Assembly (NCBI GenBank): GCA_006384855.1
Contig: VCJN01001596.1
Span: 167,812-231,811 of the forward strand
DNA from: Tetraselmis striata
Lineage: Eukaryota > Chlorophyta > Chlorodendrophyceae > Chlorodendrales > Chlorodendraceae
Reading direction: 5' to 3'
DNA length: 64,000 nucleotides
Shown: piece by piece, positions 1 to 11,809 of the stretch
Layout: every line of letters starts with the position of its first letter
How positions within the stretch are numbered: the stretch's first letter is position 1
Position numbers and translations under genes: made by a program
Notes under the pieces: generated by a model
What the model saw: the letters and a program-made list of their open reading frames with translations, nothing else
Database searches by the model: none
What the model was told of the DNA's origin: nothing

Positions 1-488
1 GCGCGCGTCAGCACGCTCAGCTGCGCCGCTGCGTGATATTATTTCACATTCATAAATCATCCCAAATTAGTTAGGGACATAGGAACAAGACCTACGAACT
101 CGACATGATTTGACAGGTATATATACCGTTTCGCGATTAGATAGTACTCACTGTTCTACAAATTCAAGACACGCTGTGTGGCAAGGTGGGTAATACCTCG
201 CCGATAGTAACATGAATGATTTCACGGGCATTTAACAGTCGTGCTAATACATAATACTCATTGTCCGGTGTGCTATCACTTATACTGGCGTTGTTGAGGG
301 AAATTCCAAACCACAAGATACGTACGGTGCGGCACCAGTACTCCCATGCTGGGGGATGCGTACGTCTTGCAGCTAGACGCAATGCGGCCCTTTTTTCACC
401 CAGGTGGCGTCCCTGCGCCGCCTGGCGTCCTGACGCGGCGCCGCCACCGCTGACGCCCCCGTCGCCGCTGCCGTTGTGATTGCGGCAG
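1..488. other. No gene recognised; upstream of WD40 gene
   Basis: No convincing coding sequence was found here. The stretch from about 400 to 488 is GC-rich and ends in a good splice acceptor (pyrimidine-rich, then GCAG at 485-488), so it is read as intron in front of the first recognisable WD40 exon. The first coding exon and the promoter of that gene were not located and could lie here or beyond the window edge. Confidence 0.5.
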
Positions 489-3291
489 GGCGGAGGCCGC
501 GCTGCGGGGGCATGCCGACGCGGTGCGCGGGTTGACGCTGCAGGGGCGTCGCGGAGAGGCAGACGGCACTCTGGTCAGCGCGTCTGCGGACGGCACGATC
601 CGAATATGGGAGACGGCCACCGGGTCCTGCCGAGCCATCCGGGCGCATTCCTCGTGGGTCAACAGGCAAAGCCGCGTCGCCTTCCAACCCCCTTAAAGCA
701 CCATCATTTCCGGTCTGATGCCACCGGCTCGACGCTGACATGCCGCCGTGTGGCTGTGTGCGGCTCAGCGTGCACGGGCTGCCGGACGGCCGGCTCGCCA
801 CCTGCAGCGACGACGAGACTGTTCGCGTGTGGTCGGCGCAGGGGCAGCTGCAGCACAGTCTCACAGGTGACGACTGCGACGACCGCCGGGACTGTCGCCT
901 ATGGACCCCTTACCTGCTAGCCACGCTCTGGGTTCGCTATGAACACTGTTTTTGAGCCCCTCGATGAGGGGAAAATCATATTCATCTCGAAACGTGACAA
1001 GTTACGCCATACTGGTCACACAGATATTTCGACTTAATGATGCAAAATAGTTCACTATCAATATTTCTGGCGGACTCGCCAATCAGGTACCTACGTATCA
1101 CCTCACCATAGTCGGCAACACTACGGGGCTCATCCAACTATAATCAGTGAGTCCCCCCCCCCGGCCCCCCCCCCACCCTGTGCCCACCAGGGCATCAGCA
1201 CTACGTGCGCTCCGTGGTAGCCGCCGGCGCGCAGCAGCTCGTCAGCTGCAGCGACGATTTTTCTGTGCGTATGTGGGACGTTCCGGACGCGGACGCCGAC
1301 GGGGAGGTGGCTCGCGGGCATGCCGCGCCGGTGCACGCGGTGGCGGTTCTGCCGGACGGCCGCCTCGCTACGGCCGGCGGCGACCAGAGCGTGCTGTTGT
1401 GGTCCGCCGAGGGCGAGCTGGATATGGTATCGCCGACGCCTCGCCACGCCCTCGTCAACCCCCCCCCCCCCCCCCCCGGCGCGCGCGCGGGCCGCTTCCT
1501 TCTTGCCTGGGCCGACTGAGGATTTCGTGCCTGCCAAGAATACGCGCACCTTTCTGACAATGTGTGCCTCAATGTACTACCCCGCTGCACAAACTCTCGG
1601 CGCCGGCAGGAGCTGGCCATGCCGGAGGTGAGCAGTCGGGTGATGGCGCTGCTGCCCGTGGGCGCCGACCGCCTGGCGGTAGCCTCGCACCGGCGGATCT
1701 GTGTGTGGAACCACGTGACGGGGGAGCGGACGGCTGTGCTGCTGGGGCACCAGGTGCGACGTTGTGGCTGGCGCCGTGCGAGGCGATCTAGTGCCTCTGC
1801 CGCCATCCATCCCAAGCGTGTCCCTGCCAGCTCGCTGTGAGCAGGGCATGCCGCAATTATCCATTGATATCGGCGTCGTCGCCCTCGAGCTATGACGAGT
1901 GTGCTGACGATGCCCGTGACGTTCCGCGCGGCAATCAGGCCATGGTACACTGCATGGCCATGCTGCCGGATGGGCGCCTTCTGAGCGGCTCTGCCGACGA
2001 GGATATGCGGCTGTGGGATGTGGATTCGGGCGAGTGCTGCCGGACGCTCAAGGTGCGGATCCCAGCCGCCCACCTGTGCCGCGTCGTGCTCCTCAACGAA
2101 GGACACAATCGCCGGCATACATACATGGTTGATTCGATAAATCCATTTGACTCCGCCCGCTTTGGTTGATCGCACTGTGCCTCGACGCAAGTGGGCTTAC
2201 GTCGGATTGGTTCGAGGTGTGTTCCGGGACGGGGCGGCTTGACTCATCTCCAGTTAGGCTTGAGTAGGCCCGGATCGTTTCGACCTGGATCGACTCAGCT
2301 CGGGTCGGTTTGGCTGGTTATCGGCTACGGACGAGTTGGGACAGGAGGTCCGGTTGTTTGGGCACGACTCCGCTTAGGTCGACTTCGGTAGGTTTATCTT
2401 GTGTTCTGCTCGCGTTAATCCATCTTTGAATTGTCACGGCTCTGTTCATTCTCGGTTTCAGTTGGCTCGGTCGAGTCAGAGTGGCTCGGTTAGCCTGGTC
2501 TGGGCTCGGCTCTTGCGCGTGCGCGTGTTCGGGCTCGGGCTCGGGCGCGCGGCAGCCTCGCTCCGAAGACAGCGCCCTCAGATGATAACACGGTAGCGCG
2601 ACCGGATGAGTAACGATTTTCGGGTTTCTTCTCGCTGACGACCTTATTTTGCACCCAGGGACAAGTCAGCCTCCCCAACGTCCGCAACTACTGGCGCGAT
2701 CACATTGTCCGCTCTGTGGCAGTGCTGCCTGGCTGGGGGCAAGGTGGCGGCCTCGCAGTGGCGAGTGGTGCCAGCGATAAAACGATCCGGCTATGGGACC
2801 CTGACAGTGGGTGCATCACGCGCGTCCTCAGCGGGCACTACGGCGCCATTCTGGCCCTGGCGCTCGTGGGGGACGACCTGTTGCTGTCCGGGTCCGAGGA
2901 CCAGACGATCCGGGTGTGGAGCCGCTCGGCTCCGGTGGCGCTGCGTGTGCTGGAGGGGCACATGGGTGCGGTCACATGCTTGGCGGTCACACCGGACGGC
3001 ACTTGCGTGGTCAGTGGCTCGGACGATCGGACCGTCCGCGTGTTCGACACCGCGACATGGGAGGAGGTCAACGTCCTGCGGGGGCACTCGGCGGAGGTGC
3101 AATCCTTGGCAGCCACTGCCGATGGCCGGGTGGTGAGCGGTGCCGCCGAGACGTGCGTGTTCCTCTGGACGCTGCAGGTTCCAACGCCCTCCTGCTTGCA
3201 GACCGCGCCCAGCATGGCCAAGTTTGTCAACCTAGCGCCCTCCAAATGGGTGACCAGGGGGCAGGAGGAGTTGGAAGACTCTTGTCTCTGA
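489..3291 (+). CDS. WD40 repeat protein, six recognisable exons, 5' end missing
   Basis: WD40 proteins fold into beta-propellers and act as protein-binding scaffolds; the partner here is unknown. Proposed exons: 489-665, 769-866, 1191-1426, 1610-1753, 1939-2052 and 2659-3291. All five junctions join in phase and give at least 467 codons ending in TGA. About ten repeats are visible, with GH dipeptides (LRGH, LTGH, ARGH, LLGH, LSGH, LEGH, LRGH) and WD-type ends (IRIWE, VRVWS, VRMWD, VLLWS, ICVWN, MRLWD, IRLWD, IRVWS, VRVFD, VFLWT). Ten repeats could make one large or two partial propellers. No other domain is seen, and the start codon is not resolved. The first intron would use a GC donor (AACAG|GCAAAG); the others are GT-AG. 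A 19-base C run sits inside the intron at 1427-1609. Confidence 0.85.
2053..2658 (+). other. Large G/T-rich intron of the WD40 gene
   Basis: This 606-base intron is built of degenerate short words such as GGCTCGG, GGTTCG and GACTCG, most dense at 2180-2550. It carries no coding signal consistent with the flanking exons. It looks like a decayed simple or minisatellite sequence. Confidence 0.5.
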
Positions 3292-3384
3292 CATCGTTCA
3301 GCAGCCTCCGCACGGCGGCCGCCAGGCTGACAGACAATCAGCGTGCACTTTTCTGCGTCTGCATATACATCGACTGTTTTGCGA

Positions 3385-3389
3385 TGTAA
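3385..3389 (+). terminator. Polyadenylation signal TGTAA of the WD40 gene
   Basis: TGTAA lies 94 bases after the WD40 stop codon. TGTAA (UGUAA) is the usual polyadenylation signal of core chlorophyte algae, so this both marks the 3' end of the gene and supports a green-algal host. Cleavage would be expected some 10-20 bases further on. Confidence 0.55.
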
Positions 3390-3425
3390 TCCATATATCT
3401 ATGGGCCTTGCGCCAGGCATTGAAA

Positions 3426-4026
3426 AAATTGAAATTTGAAATGTGTTGCAACGTGCTAGTATGTCGCTCTCCGCTGCTCAAACTGATTTGTTCTTAGGGC
3501 CTGCAATTTGTAACCTCTACGCGAAACACATGGTGTACTCACAGCTCAAGTTTACAGCCGGCCTCTATCGATTTCAATCATAAGCTCCACCTCCTTCCAT
3601 CACGTGATCACTAGCCCTGTCATTTTCTGGACGATAACTGCGGGTAGTCGCAAGTGCCTGTACGAACGACCGCCGTTGTATGGCAGTATATGGATCAGGA
3701 ATGCCGTACTCGGCCAACCCCTGTACGTTTTCTTGCACAGTAGCAATTGACCGGCACGACGCAAAGTCACGGTCGCCGTGCATCTTGGCTCCACCCGCCG
3801 CCATCGCAGAAAATATACCGCAGGCCGCTGACCCGATCGCCCCGACGCGCCGGTTCTGGCGGTATGTTGGCCTCGGCCGCGATCCGCCACTGGTGCCACC
3901 ATCTCGCCCGCCTGAGTTGTCCTCGGTACGGGCACCAACAGAGATTGGAGGGGAAAGGCGCCCCCTCCCCCCCGTTACCACCTCTCTCTCCCTCTCTCCC
4001 TCTCCTCTCCCCCCCCCCCCCCCCCC
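3426..4026 (-). repeat. Non-LTR retroelement 3' region, inverted copy
   Basis: Read on the minus strand, this is a diverged copy of the sequences at 50519-51140 and 52273-53213. They share a long G run (C run 4009-4026 on the plus strand), a block around GATGGCGG..GGTGGAGCC, the block TCACGTGATGGAAGGAGG (3584-3609), and the shared 3' tail (3426-3510) with CCTAAGA and TTGCAAC/TGTAA-like words. It carries no intact ORF. It is read as the 3' untranslated part of a non-LTR element or a dependent SINE-like unit. Confidence 0.6.
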
Positions 4027-4755
4027 TCTCTCTCTCCTACTCCTACTCTCTCCCTCTCTCTTTTCCGCCGTTGTTTACGTTGTTAAACGAATAAGTTAAC
4101 TTTATCTAGTGCCGATACGCGACTCGCACGTGGATATGGTCGGAGAGCGGTCCCTACGGCGTACCCGTTGCCGGCACGGGCCTTAGCACAGCCCACCCAC
4201 TTCCAGCCGTCGGCAGTCAGCCGCTGCACCCCACAGCCACCATTAACAACCCATGTGTCATGGATGCCGGGATGCAGAAACCCCCAGTGCCGGCCGCGCC
4301 GGTCGTATCGTGGCCCGCGTGGCACGGTCCCGTGAGATATACAGCTCGTCCGACCCCCCTCCCGGGGGCGATGACAGTTCCGTGGCCCCTGCCGCACTCC
4401 CTTCGCCCGCTGCGTACCTCGTCACACATGCTTAAAATAACTGGAGGACGTACAGGTACTGACTAAGTATTGCACTCGGTGAGAACGCACTGGTGGGCCC
4501 TTCTTGTGCGGTCCCCGGCCGGAGGAGCCGACCAATACCTCTACAATGGGCATCTTCCGCCCTTAAGCAGCGTGAGCGGGCAATAGTAGCACGGAAGGCC
4601 ACCGATGAGCACCATGAAAACCCCCGTTTGTATGAGTTCCCTGGTCGATCCCACCATCAGACCCGGGAACTTACGTTGACTGAGGCGCTCAGTGGTAGAG
4701 CGAGTCACTACGAGTATTTAAGTCGGCGGCCTAAGACCGGCCGGGCCGTGGGAGC
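4027..4755. other. No gene recognised
   Basis: Pyrimidine-rich sequence (CTCTCC repeats to about 4070) is followed by mixed sequence without a supported ORF. At 4683-4707 there is a short tRNA A-box-like word (GCGCTCAGTGGTAGAGC), but no anticodon arm or B box follows it. Confidence 0.4.
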
Positions 4756-5905
4756 TTAGTCGGTCGATTTTCCGACTTGCTTGGCTAGCGTGATAGCAGC
4801 CACTATGGCTGTGAACTGTTCTTTGTCATGTTCGGATGCATGGCGGCATTCAGCATAAATTGAGTGGCCTTTTCTGCCGCATTTGGCGCACTCACCAGAG
4901 AAGCGACTCTTTTTTAGGTTGGCGATTGGGCAAACAGTTGTGAGCAGTAGGACGACATGCATGGGACAGAGCTGGTTGATGCTCCGTTGTGGCGTGACCA
5001 CGGGTTTGTGAAGGTCGGCATCTGACAACGACCTGAATACTCCTCGTAGCGACGCTTGTGGTTCTTGAGGTTGCTTGCCTCCTTTTGGCGGTCTCGACCG
5101 CGAGGCGGTGTTCCTCATCGATAGCCGAGAGATATGTCTGAAAAGCACTTCATGAGTCGAGACAGTCTCGTTGGCGTGGTTAGCCATCTTTTGCACCTCC
5201 GCTCTCTCATGCTTGGGAATCGCCTCCAAAATACGCTGCACTCAGGCACATCGAGTTCTCAGGCACAACGAAAGGTTCATGCCGCAAGGCAAATGCAGCT
5301 TGTAGCTTGCGCTGCAAGTCGACCCAACAAGTAGTTATCTTGGGGTCGCTCGGCTTGAAGCATATGTCACGCGCGTAGTCTCCGACGGTTGTCTGAATGC
5401 CGGTGGGGAAAGCGGCCTTAAAGAAAGCTTGTTTCCAGTCTTGATAGTTGACGAAGTGAGTTAGGACCTCGCAGCCCATAACAATGTGAACCAGGAGCTC
5501 ATGGTTGTTGAGCGCCAGTTGGTGGGTGTGAGCCGCAATAGAATCAGTCTCGAACTGTCGACCGAGCCATGCTTCCATCTCAGGAACCCAAAGCTTGTTT
5601 CGGTCGGAAATCTCCTTGTCGACATTCTCCAGAAAGACCTTGACTGCCGGGAACTAAGTCGTGAACTTCAGCGAGCTTGTGAGATAGAGATGTTTTGGGT
5701 TGGCGCCACAAGACGGGCTTCCAGCATCTTCTTCTCGACAATTTGACGCATTGACTGCTCGGCGGGTGGACCACCAGGAGGGTAACCGGCTTGACGGGCG
5801 CTCCGGTGCGATGCCATGGCGACACGCAACTCGGATAAAGGTCAAAGGGCTCAGAATCGCTACCATGGGTCGGCATGACCAGCGAAATCGCGAATGTATC
5901 GTCAT
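4756..5905 (-). pseudogene. LTR-retrotransposon Gag relic with zinc knuckle
   Basis: Three overlapping minus-strand segments in different frames (5905-5580, 5578-5207, 5241-4756) read as one decayed Gag. The middle segment contains a capsid-like stretch (DWKQAFFKAAFPTG, then QRKLQAAFALRHE) typical of Retrotrans_gag families. The last segment ends in a CCHC-type zinc knuckle, CAKCGRKGHSIYAEC. Its spacing is C-x2-C-x4-H-x5-C, one residue longer than the canonical knuckle. Frameshifts near 5225 and 5580 break the ORF. No protease, reverse transcriptase or integrase and no pair of LTRs was found around it, so it is an isolated fragment. Gypsy-type origin is likely but not certain. Confidence 0.6.
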
Positions 5906-6396
5906 GCGTGCGAGAGCAGGTCGATGTGGGTCAGCAGGTGGGGATGGATCGTAACAGGGCTCCGAAACCAGTGTAAGAACTCGTGGCAGTACTTAATGAG
6001 ACATGGCTCTACTCGTAGCGTTTTGCGAATTGAGTTGGTTGCAGAGGGTAATAATCTCTTACAACATGCTGGTGGCATTGAATATTTATCCTATAGCGGT
6101 CCGACTCGGCACCGCGGATAGGCAGCTAGTATCGTGATGATTAAGGAGTTGTAGCGCATATTGTATGTTACAAGGAATATTACTGGCGTCTGGAATAACA
6201 CGCATGCTGAAATATCAGTACAGCAGTATGATTACTTGGCCATAATCTCGGCGTCGCAGGTTCGTGGTGGTACTAGAGGGTAGTCGCTAGGCGTAACCCT
6301 AACAACGGGACAGCAAGCTGCCCACTAGGACAGTCACGTGCGCTACCTCCCAATGCCCCAACCTGGCCCCCCATTCCCGCCATTCCGCCAAGCAAG
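5906..6396. other. No gene recognised
   Basis: No supported ORF or repeat was seen. The last 60 bases, directly in front of the ATG at 6397, are pyrimidine-rich and could be the 5' untranslated region of the orphan exon. Confidence 0.35.
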
Positions 6397-6549
6397 ATGG
6401 CCGATGATGACGAAGCCAACATAAAGCTGACCGTGGTATGGGAAGGCAGGCTCATGGGCAAGAGTGTCTTCGACTTTGACAGGCAGTGGCGCGAGACGCA
6501 CACTCTCCGCGAGCTCTTGGAGCACGCGGTGGGCGAGTTCGACAACCAG
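6397..6549 (+). CDS. Orphan first exon, unknown protein
   Basis: An ATG in good context (AAG before, GCC after) opens about 51 codons that look like real protein: acidic start MADDDEAN, then alternating hydrophobic strands (IKLTVVWEGRLMG) and a charged helix (HTLRELLEHAVGEFD). After about residue 51 the frame stays open to 7041, but the composition turns into low-quality, non-coding-like sequence with simple AT-rich words. An intron probably starts soon after 6549, although no strong donor was chosen. No later exon was recognised before the G runs at 7139-7182. It may be a truncated gene or a displaced exon. The fold resembles the start of a ubiquitin-like or CIDE-like module, but this is only an impression. 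Confidence 0.35.
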
Positions 6550-8094
6550 CTCGCGTGCTCAGTGTGTGCATGCTCATCGGGTCAGGCTTGCTGCCATCTC
6601 TGCTGCCCCCTTCATGCTTGCTATATGCTACGCCCACTGCCGATGCAATACGGTGATGGACAGGTGATGCATATGGAGGCCTCATGTATGCTGAGTTACA
6701 TAGTGTCTATAACAAAGTTTCCCCCCTCTGCAAAACTTGCGAGCGTACGCTCACGTGCCGGTTACCATGTGCTCATGAGGGGCGCCAAGGCCAACCGTGC
6801 TGAGAAGTTGCAAGAATTGGATAGGCATGCATCATTGCGCCGCAAGACAACAACACTAGCAGCATGTAGGAGCGACATACATAAGTTCAGCGGCAATATA
6901 GCACTACATGGAGGGGTGGATATGGCCACCGTATGGTTGGGTTGCCTTGACACTGATTGTAATTTGATGATGCTCCACCCCCTCACCGTTTTATGCTTGC
7001 ATATAGGACGGCACAATAACTTGCATACCACCATGCGTTGAAAGAGCTCATAAAAGTCATTGATGCCGGCGGGAACTTTTAAGTAGCTGAGGGCATGTTC
7101 TCCTAAGTACTGTTAGACCTTTAATATATGTAGTTGAAGGGGGGGGGGGTAAAGTTTTTGGGGGGGGGGGGGGGGGGGGGGGCATAAAATATAACAAATC
7201 GGAACTGCATGGTAGTATCATCATCGTGCGATATATTTTTCAACGTAGTCCGCAGCGACAATATTACCATTTAGTACCAGGTAAATTTAGTAATCGTACA
7301 GCACCCGGGACGACTACAAGCTCTTACGCTTTCGCGTAATCGGCCCTGGAAAGCCATCCCAAGGGTTGGCGAGGTCCAACCCGCCCATGCCTCTAAGGTC
7401 ATGTCCTAAGCCATCCCAAGTTAAGAGCGTAGAGAGTGGCGTAGGCGGTATGCGACCTGCGTGGGTCCGCGTGAGACCTTTCGTTGCGACTACCATGGCC
7501 GGTTTGTTGGGGGACATGACAACACTCTAATCGTTCGTGCTATTTTCGCTTACATTTACGGGACGACAAACCGGCTCACTCTTCAAACACCCTCAGTTGA
7601 TGCAAAAAATGCGGTACGGGAGCTAAAAACCATGGTACGTTTGCGCTGTTTATTCGCATCAGGGTTTTTCCTCCGGGATTTCGCTCCGAAGGTGCGGTAC
7701 GGCTTCGTGTAATCCGTGCTCTTTCCAGTCGCTCTTACAATGTAGAGCGGATACTATTGTTCAACACCGGAACATTCTATGGAAGTACTACTGCAAGGAG
7801 ACATGTCTACAACTAGTAGCGCGCGAAGCCAGTCGGCAAGGCAACCGGGCACCGCACCGCCGGCCGGCCCGCCACTAACTTCTCACTTTCCAGCCGGCCC
7901 TTAACACCGGGCGAAGTACTGCGTATGTACTAAATCCGGGCGAGCCGGCGCGGCTACTGGTACTGGTAGAGTGATCCTCCTGCAAAACGGTGGACTGTCC
8001 GACGACCTGACGACCCACCACCAGACCAACTGCTGGACTGCGCCCACAGTGGCGTAAAGAGCAGGCCCTCCAAGAGGACACCACCACAGCCAGC
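6550..8094. other. No gene recognised; two long G runs
   Basis: This stretch holds G runs at 7139-7149 (11 bases) and 7160-7182 (23 bases). Several short ORFs at 7300-7720 match nothing I recognise. From about 7780 composition becomes GC-rich and leads into the frameshifted ORF region starting at 8095. Confidence 0.35.
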
Positions 8095-10687
8095 ATGGAC
8101 ACAGACAGATCTGAGGCGCAACAATACGCCGGGGCCGGCACCTTTATGGCCGCGCTACGAGGCGGCAGAGTACAACAGTCAGCGATCCGCGCGGTCGTAA
8201 CTACACAAAAAATCGCAAACACCCAACTCCCACCAGCAACCCGCCACCACATACGCGTGCTACAACGCCCATCCCACCTACTTCTCACCGGCCTCCCAGC
8301 CGGCACGATGCCCCCCATGTGACCCTACTGCACGGCGATCTGGTGGCCCAGCACCAAGCTATGGACGAGGAGTCGCGCGGCCGGACTGTGACGAACCTGA
8401 TCCGCGCCCTCAGCCCAAAAATCGGGGTTCAAATACTACCAACAGACGTCAGAGTGGTGACTCGCCGTCCCCCCAAACCCATCGCCGCCGGACCCCGCTG
8501 CACCGAGCAGCATTAGGCTCCCCACCACCACCGGGTCCGTCATCCTACGACTGGCCCGCAGAGAAACACCCGTGAGCGTTCTACATACCCAATGGACAGG
8601 AGAGGGCACAGCGATCCTCGACCGCCAGGGCCGCCGCTGCTTTACCCGCCTGTTCGGAGCTCCACACCTCGACGACATCGAACGGCCGGTACACCAGGGG
8701 TGGCTTCGCTCCCCCGCGTTCAGAGGCATCACGGAGGCCGACATGTGGCTGCGACTGGCGGAGGGCCTCCTCCCAGCGTACGACCAACCCCAGCCGAGCG
8801 AAGCGGCGACAGACCAACCGGCGGCGACGCCAGCAGATAGACGTCCTGGCACTCGCTGGAGTGCGAGCCTGGGCCGAGTACGAGGCCAACACAGACGCGG
8901 ACGATGCCGTCATCTGCCCCCCGACCCGCACACTACTGGCCCTCCTGGAGGTCCGCGAGGTATGGAAAGCCCGCCGCTCAGCCGACTCGGTGCGCCTCGA
9001 ACTCCTCGATCATGAAGCGGCGCGCCTACTCCAGGACGTGTGCCGCGACGCGGTACTGGCGCTGCCGTTTGGCGACCAGTCGCAGGGCCGGGTAGTGATC
9101 CAAGTCACAGTAGAACACAGCGAGGACCGAGAGGACCAGCCAACCACCCCACTCCCATGAGTACTGCCCCCGGCGCTATCCAAACAGTTCTTCCGATGCG
9201 CACTGACGGCCAGAGCGATCTGCACCGGCCCCCTGGCTAACCTGAAGCTGCCGACGGTGGAGCAGCTGGCGGAGGCCATCGCAGCTACCATCAGCCAGCG
9301 CACCGACACACCCCCGGAACTGCAACACGCGCAGTGGCTGACGGACACCATTTGCCGGCGTCGAGATGTACCTCCACCACACCGAATCGACACTGCTGCG
9401 CGTGGGAGACGACAATCTCTACGCCATCTCCCTCGATCGGCAAAGAAGAGGAGTTCGCGGACACCCTACGCCTGGCAGTGGCCCTCACCTCCCCTGCCGC
9501 GCTACTGCGGGCGATACGCCTCCGCACCATCGTCATCTACCTCACAGAGTCCGAGTTCGACCCCCCGGAGCTGCTCATCCACCCCTCATCCAGACGATCC
9601 GGGAGGCGAGAGAACTGGGAGGCAACACTGGTCACCTACAATTAGATCCGACGCGCAGCGATAGGCTTGCGGAAAAGGCCCGGAAGACCGCCCTAGCATC
9701 CCTCGCCATGCGAGCCACCGGACTCCCAATCTACACCCTCACCCTGCAGCTGACCGCCTACCACCACAGCATCATCGGTGGCACCCGCAGCACCGACATA
9801 ACAGACCAGTGGCGCAAGACCGTGTCGACAGCGTGCGGGAAGATCAAGGCCGAGCCAGCCCCGGCACCAACCGAGAGGCGCCCTGCCGACACTACATCGC
9901 CAGCCCCACCACCGGCAGACCCAATCCAACTGCCACTCCCAGCGACCCCAGTAACCAGATCGCACACCCCATGTCCGCGACGCTCCCCCCCCAGCAGTGT
10001 TCGAGCACGCACCACCGAGGCGCGGAGCGGTCGCATACTCATTGGCAGCTATCGACAAGCGCGGAGCAGCAACAGAGCGCGCCCCCGGATAAGCCCACCC
10101 AGACCCTGCACCTTCAGCCACAGCCCCAGCGGCAACTGCCATGCCGGTAGCACAGGCGGACGACGAGGAGGAACTGGAACTCTACTACAAGGAGAACGAC
10201 AACGCCATGGAGGTGGACACCACTCAGGGCGAGGCAGCAGAGACACCAGGTCCGGCTGACATATCCCTCGATTCCCCCAAGCGCTCAACAGCGCACCGCA
10301 CATTCCGGGAGGGCACACCCAATGGCACCACATAGAGACTGGCAGAACTACACCACCTCACCATCGCAGCCACAGAGCTGCTCGCCATGTCCTCTTCTGC
10401 CAGGAAACCCGCAATAGCCGCCAACCTTGCCAGCCTCACTGAGCAAACCACCGCGCATCTCCATCCAGCTGGAACGTCACCCAAGCCAGCCCACCTCAGC
10501 AGGCAAAGGCAAGACATCCATAACAAGTAAGATCAAGAAGAAGCGGCCCATGGGCCGCAGCCGCTCGGACGGCACCACCCGCAGCCGCAGCTGGAGCAAG
10601 CCCCGCCTCTCTGGCACCCGCAGCTCAGACAGCGAGTGGATAACAGACGATGATGCAGCCCACTCGTCCAACAGCTCGCACTATTAA
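8095..10687 (+). pseudogene. Frameshifted ORF1/Gag-like region of a retroelement
   Basis: Coding-like sequence continues for about 2.6 kb but jumps frame at least six times: 8095-8322, 8319-8516, about 8508-8830, 8822-9160, about 9161-9360, 9366-9450, 9440-9645, 9645-10140, 10141-10335 and 10427-10687. Each piece has normal helical protein composition (for example VRAWAEYEANTDADD, then LLEVREVWKARRSADSVRLE). The chain then turns proline-rich, then acidic (DDEEELELYYKENDNAMEVD), and ends in a basic Arg/Ser tail (KKKRPMGRSRSDGTTRSRS). That layout suits a nucleic-acid-binding ORF1 of a large retroelement. No known domain was recognised. The shared retroelement 3' tail follows at 11193, supporting a mobile origin. 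Frame breaks may be decay or sequence errors. Confidence 0.45.
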
Positions 10688-10796
10688 GCTGCCGAGCGAG
10701 CCACTGCAGCAACAACCAAGCCAGCTGACCCAAGACCACCGCCCACCACTTACCATGTGCCCGGTGCAGCTCATGCACCACCACACACCCGGAAAC

Positions 10797-10799
10797 TCA

Positions 10800-10839
<40 letters not shown>
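10797..10839. repeat. (CA)n microsatellite
   Basis: About 21 uninterrupted CA units lie between the frameshifted ORF region and its presumed 3' untranslated sequence. Confidence 0.95.
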
Positions 10840-10840
<1 letters not shown>

Positions 10841-11192
10841 ACACCGCCGATTCCTACTGCCACCACAGACAACACCTACCCAGTTACATTTCGGAGGGCA
10901 CCGCAGCCCCCACCAATCATACTAGCCGGCTCAGCGGTGGATAAATACTGAGCACCACATAGCTATTCCGGTCAGCCCCCTTCCCCATCACACCTTGATA
11001 GCTGCAGGCGGGACGCTTCGGCTGCCTAAGCTTGCGTGCCGAGCTCTGGATGGGATAGGCCTAACTTAGGTAGGGACAACAGGGGGGGCGCTGCTGTCCT
11101 AGCTTCAGCCCGCAGGAAGGAGGAGGGGCTTGGGCACACAGGAGGAAGGCCGTTAGCTTGAGATGTAATTACACCTAGTGTTCCCTACCATG

Positions 11193-11272
11193 GTCAGAGA
11201 TAGCAGGTCATAAGAACAACTCAGTCTGGGCCAGTGGACGCAGCAGACTAGCAGTTTTAATCAATTTCAATT
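11193..11272 (+). repeat. Shared retroelement 3' tail, plus copy
   Basis: This copy has the family words GATAGCAGGTCATAAGA, CAGCAGACTAGCA and AATCAATTTCAAT, followed by an 11-base T run. It aligns to the tails at 51056-51140 and 53131-53213 and, inverted, to 3426-3510, 48888-48972 and 49152-49228. It probably ends the element whose ORF1-like part begins at 8095. Confidence 0.7.
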
Positions 11273-11809
11273 TCTTTTTTTTTTACCTGCCACTAGTCGA
11301 GCGCAAGGACGCGCTTTTTCTACGCCACGGTGGATGTTGGGTTTACTGTCGGAGGCGTGCCGGTCAACTACAAGACCATCGTAAGTTGAGGCGATCGCCG
11401 CACACCAGATCATCGCGAGCAAAGTCGATTTGTAATTAAGCACAACTGGAAAATCATGCTTGCCCCCTCGTTCCTGTCGATCGCACGCACCCGCATGGTG
11501 AGTGTTGTCCCCGAAGGAACTCCGCTTGTGGCACCCAACTCGACCATCAAGATTCGGACCCTAATCGGGGTAACTCCTGATGCGATGCCGGTGCATATCA
11601 TGACCAACGACTCACGAACCAAGCCGTCACCGTCGCGGTTGCCGCTGCGCATTCCCCACAATCTCCCGCGCGCGGGGGAGCTCCCGTTTATCCCGTTCCA
11701 CAAGTAACGCACTCGTCGAGACCGGAAGGTCTAGCCACATTAGCGGGTTTCGGTATTAGTCCGTGGACGGGACATCATTCCCATTAATGCGCGTGTGTCT
11801 GTCTTTAAA
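11273..11809. other. Possible decayed retroelement sequence
   Basis: Only short ORFs are present (for example 11456-11707), and none is recognised. The stretch lies between a retroelement tail and a reverse-transcriptase C-terminal relic, so it is probably decayed retroelement DNA. Confidence 0.3.

Noticed and set aside
4683..4707. tRNA-like A box (GCGCTCAGTGGTAGAGC)
   Set aside because: The D-arm-like word is not followed by an anticodon arm, T arm or acceptor partner, and the only B-box-like word lies upstream of it.
10625..10837. Cys/Val-rich ORF across the CA repeat
   Set aside because: An artefact of the microsatellite read in frame (VCVCVC).
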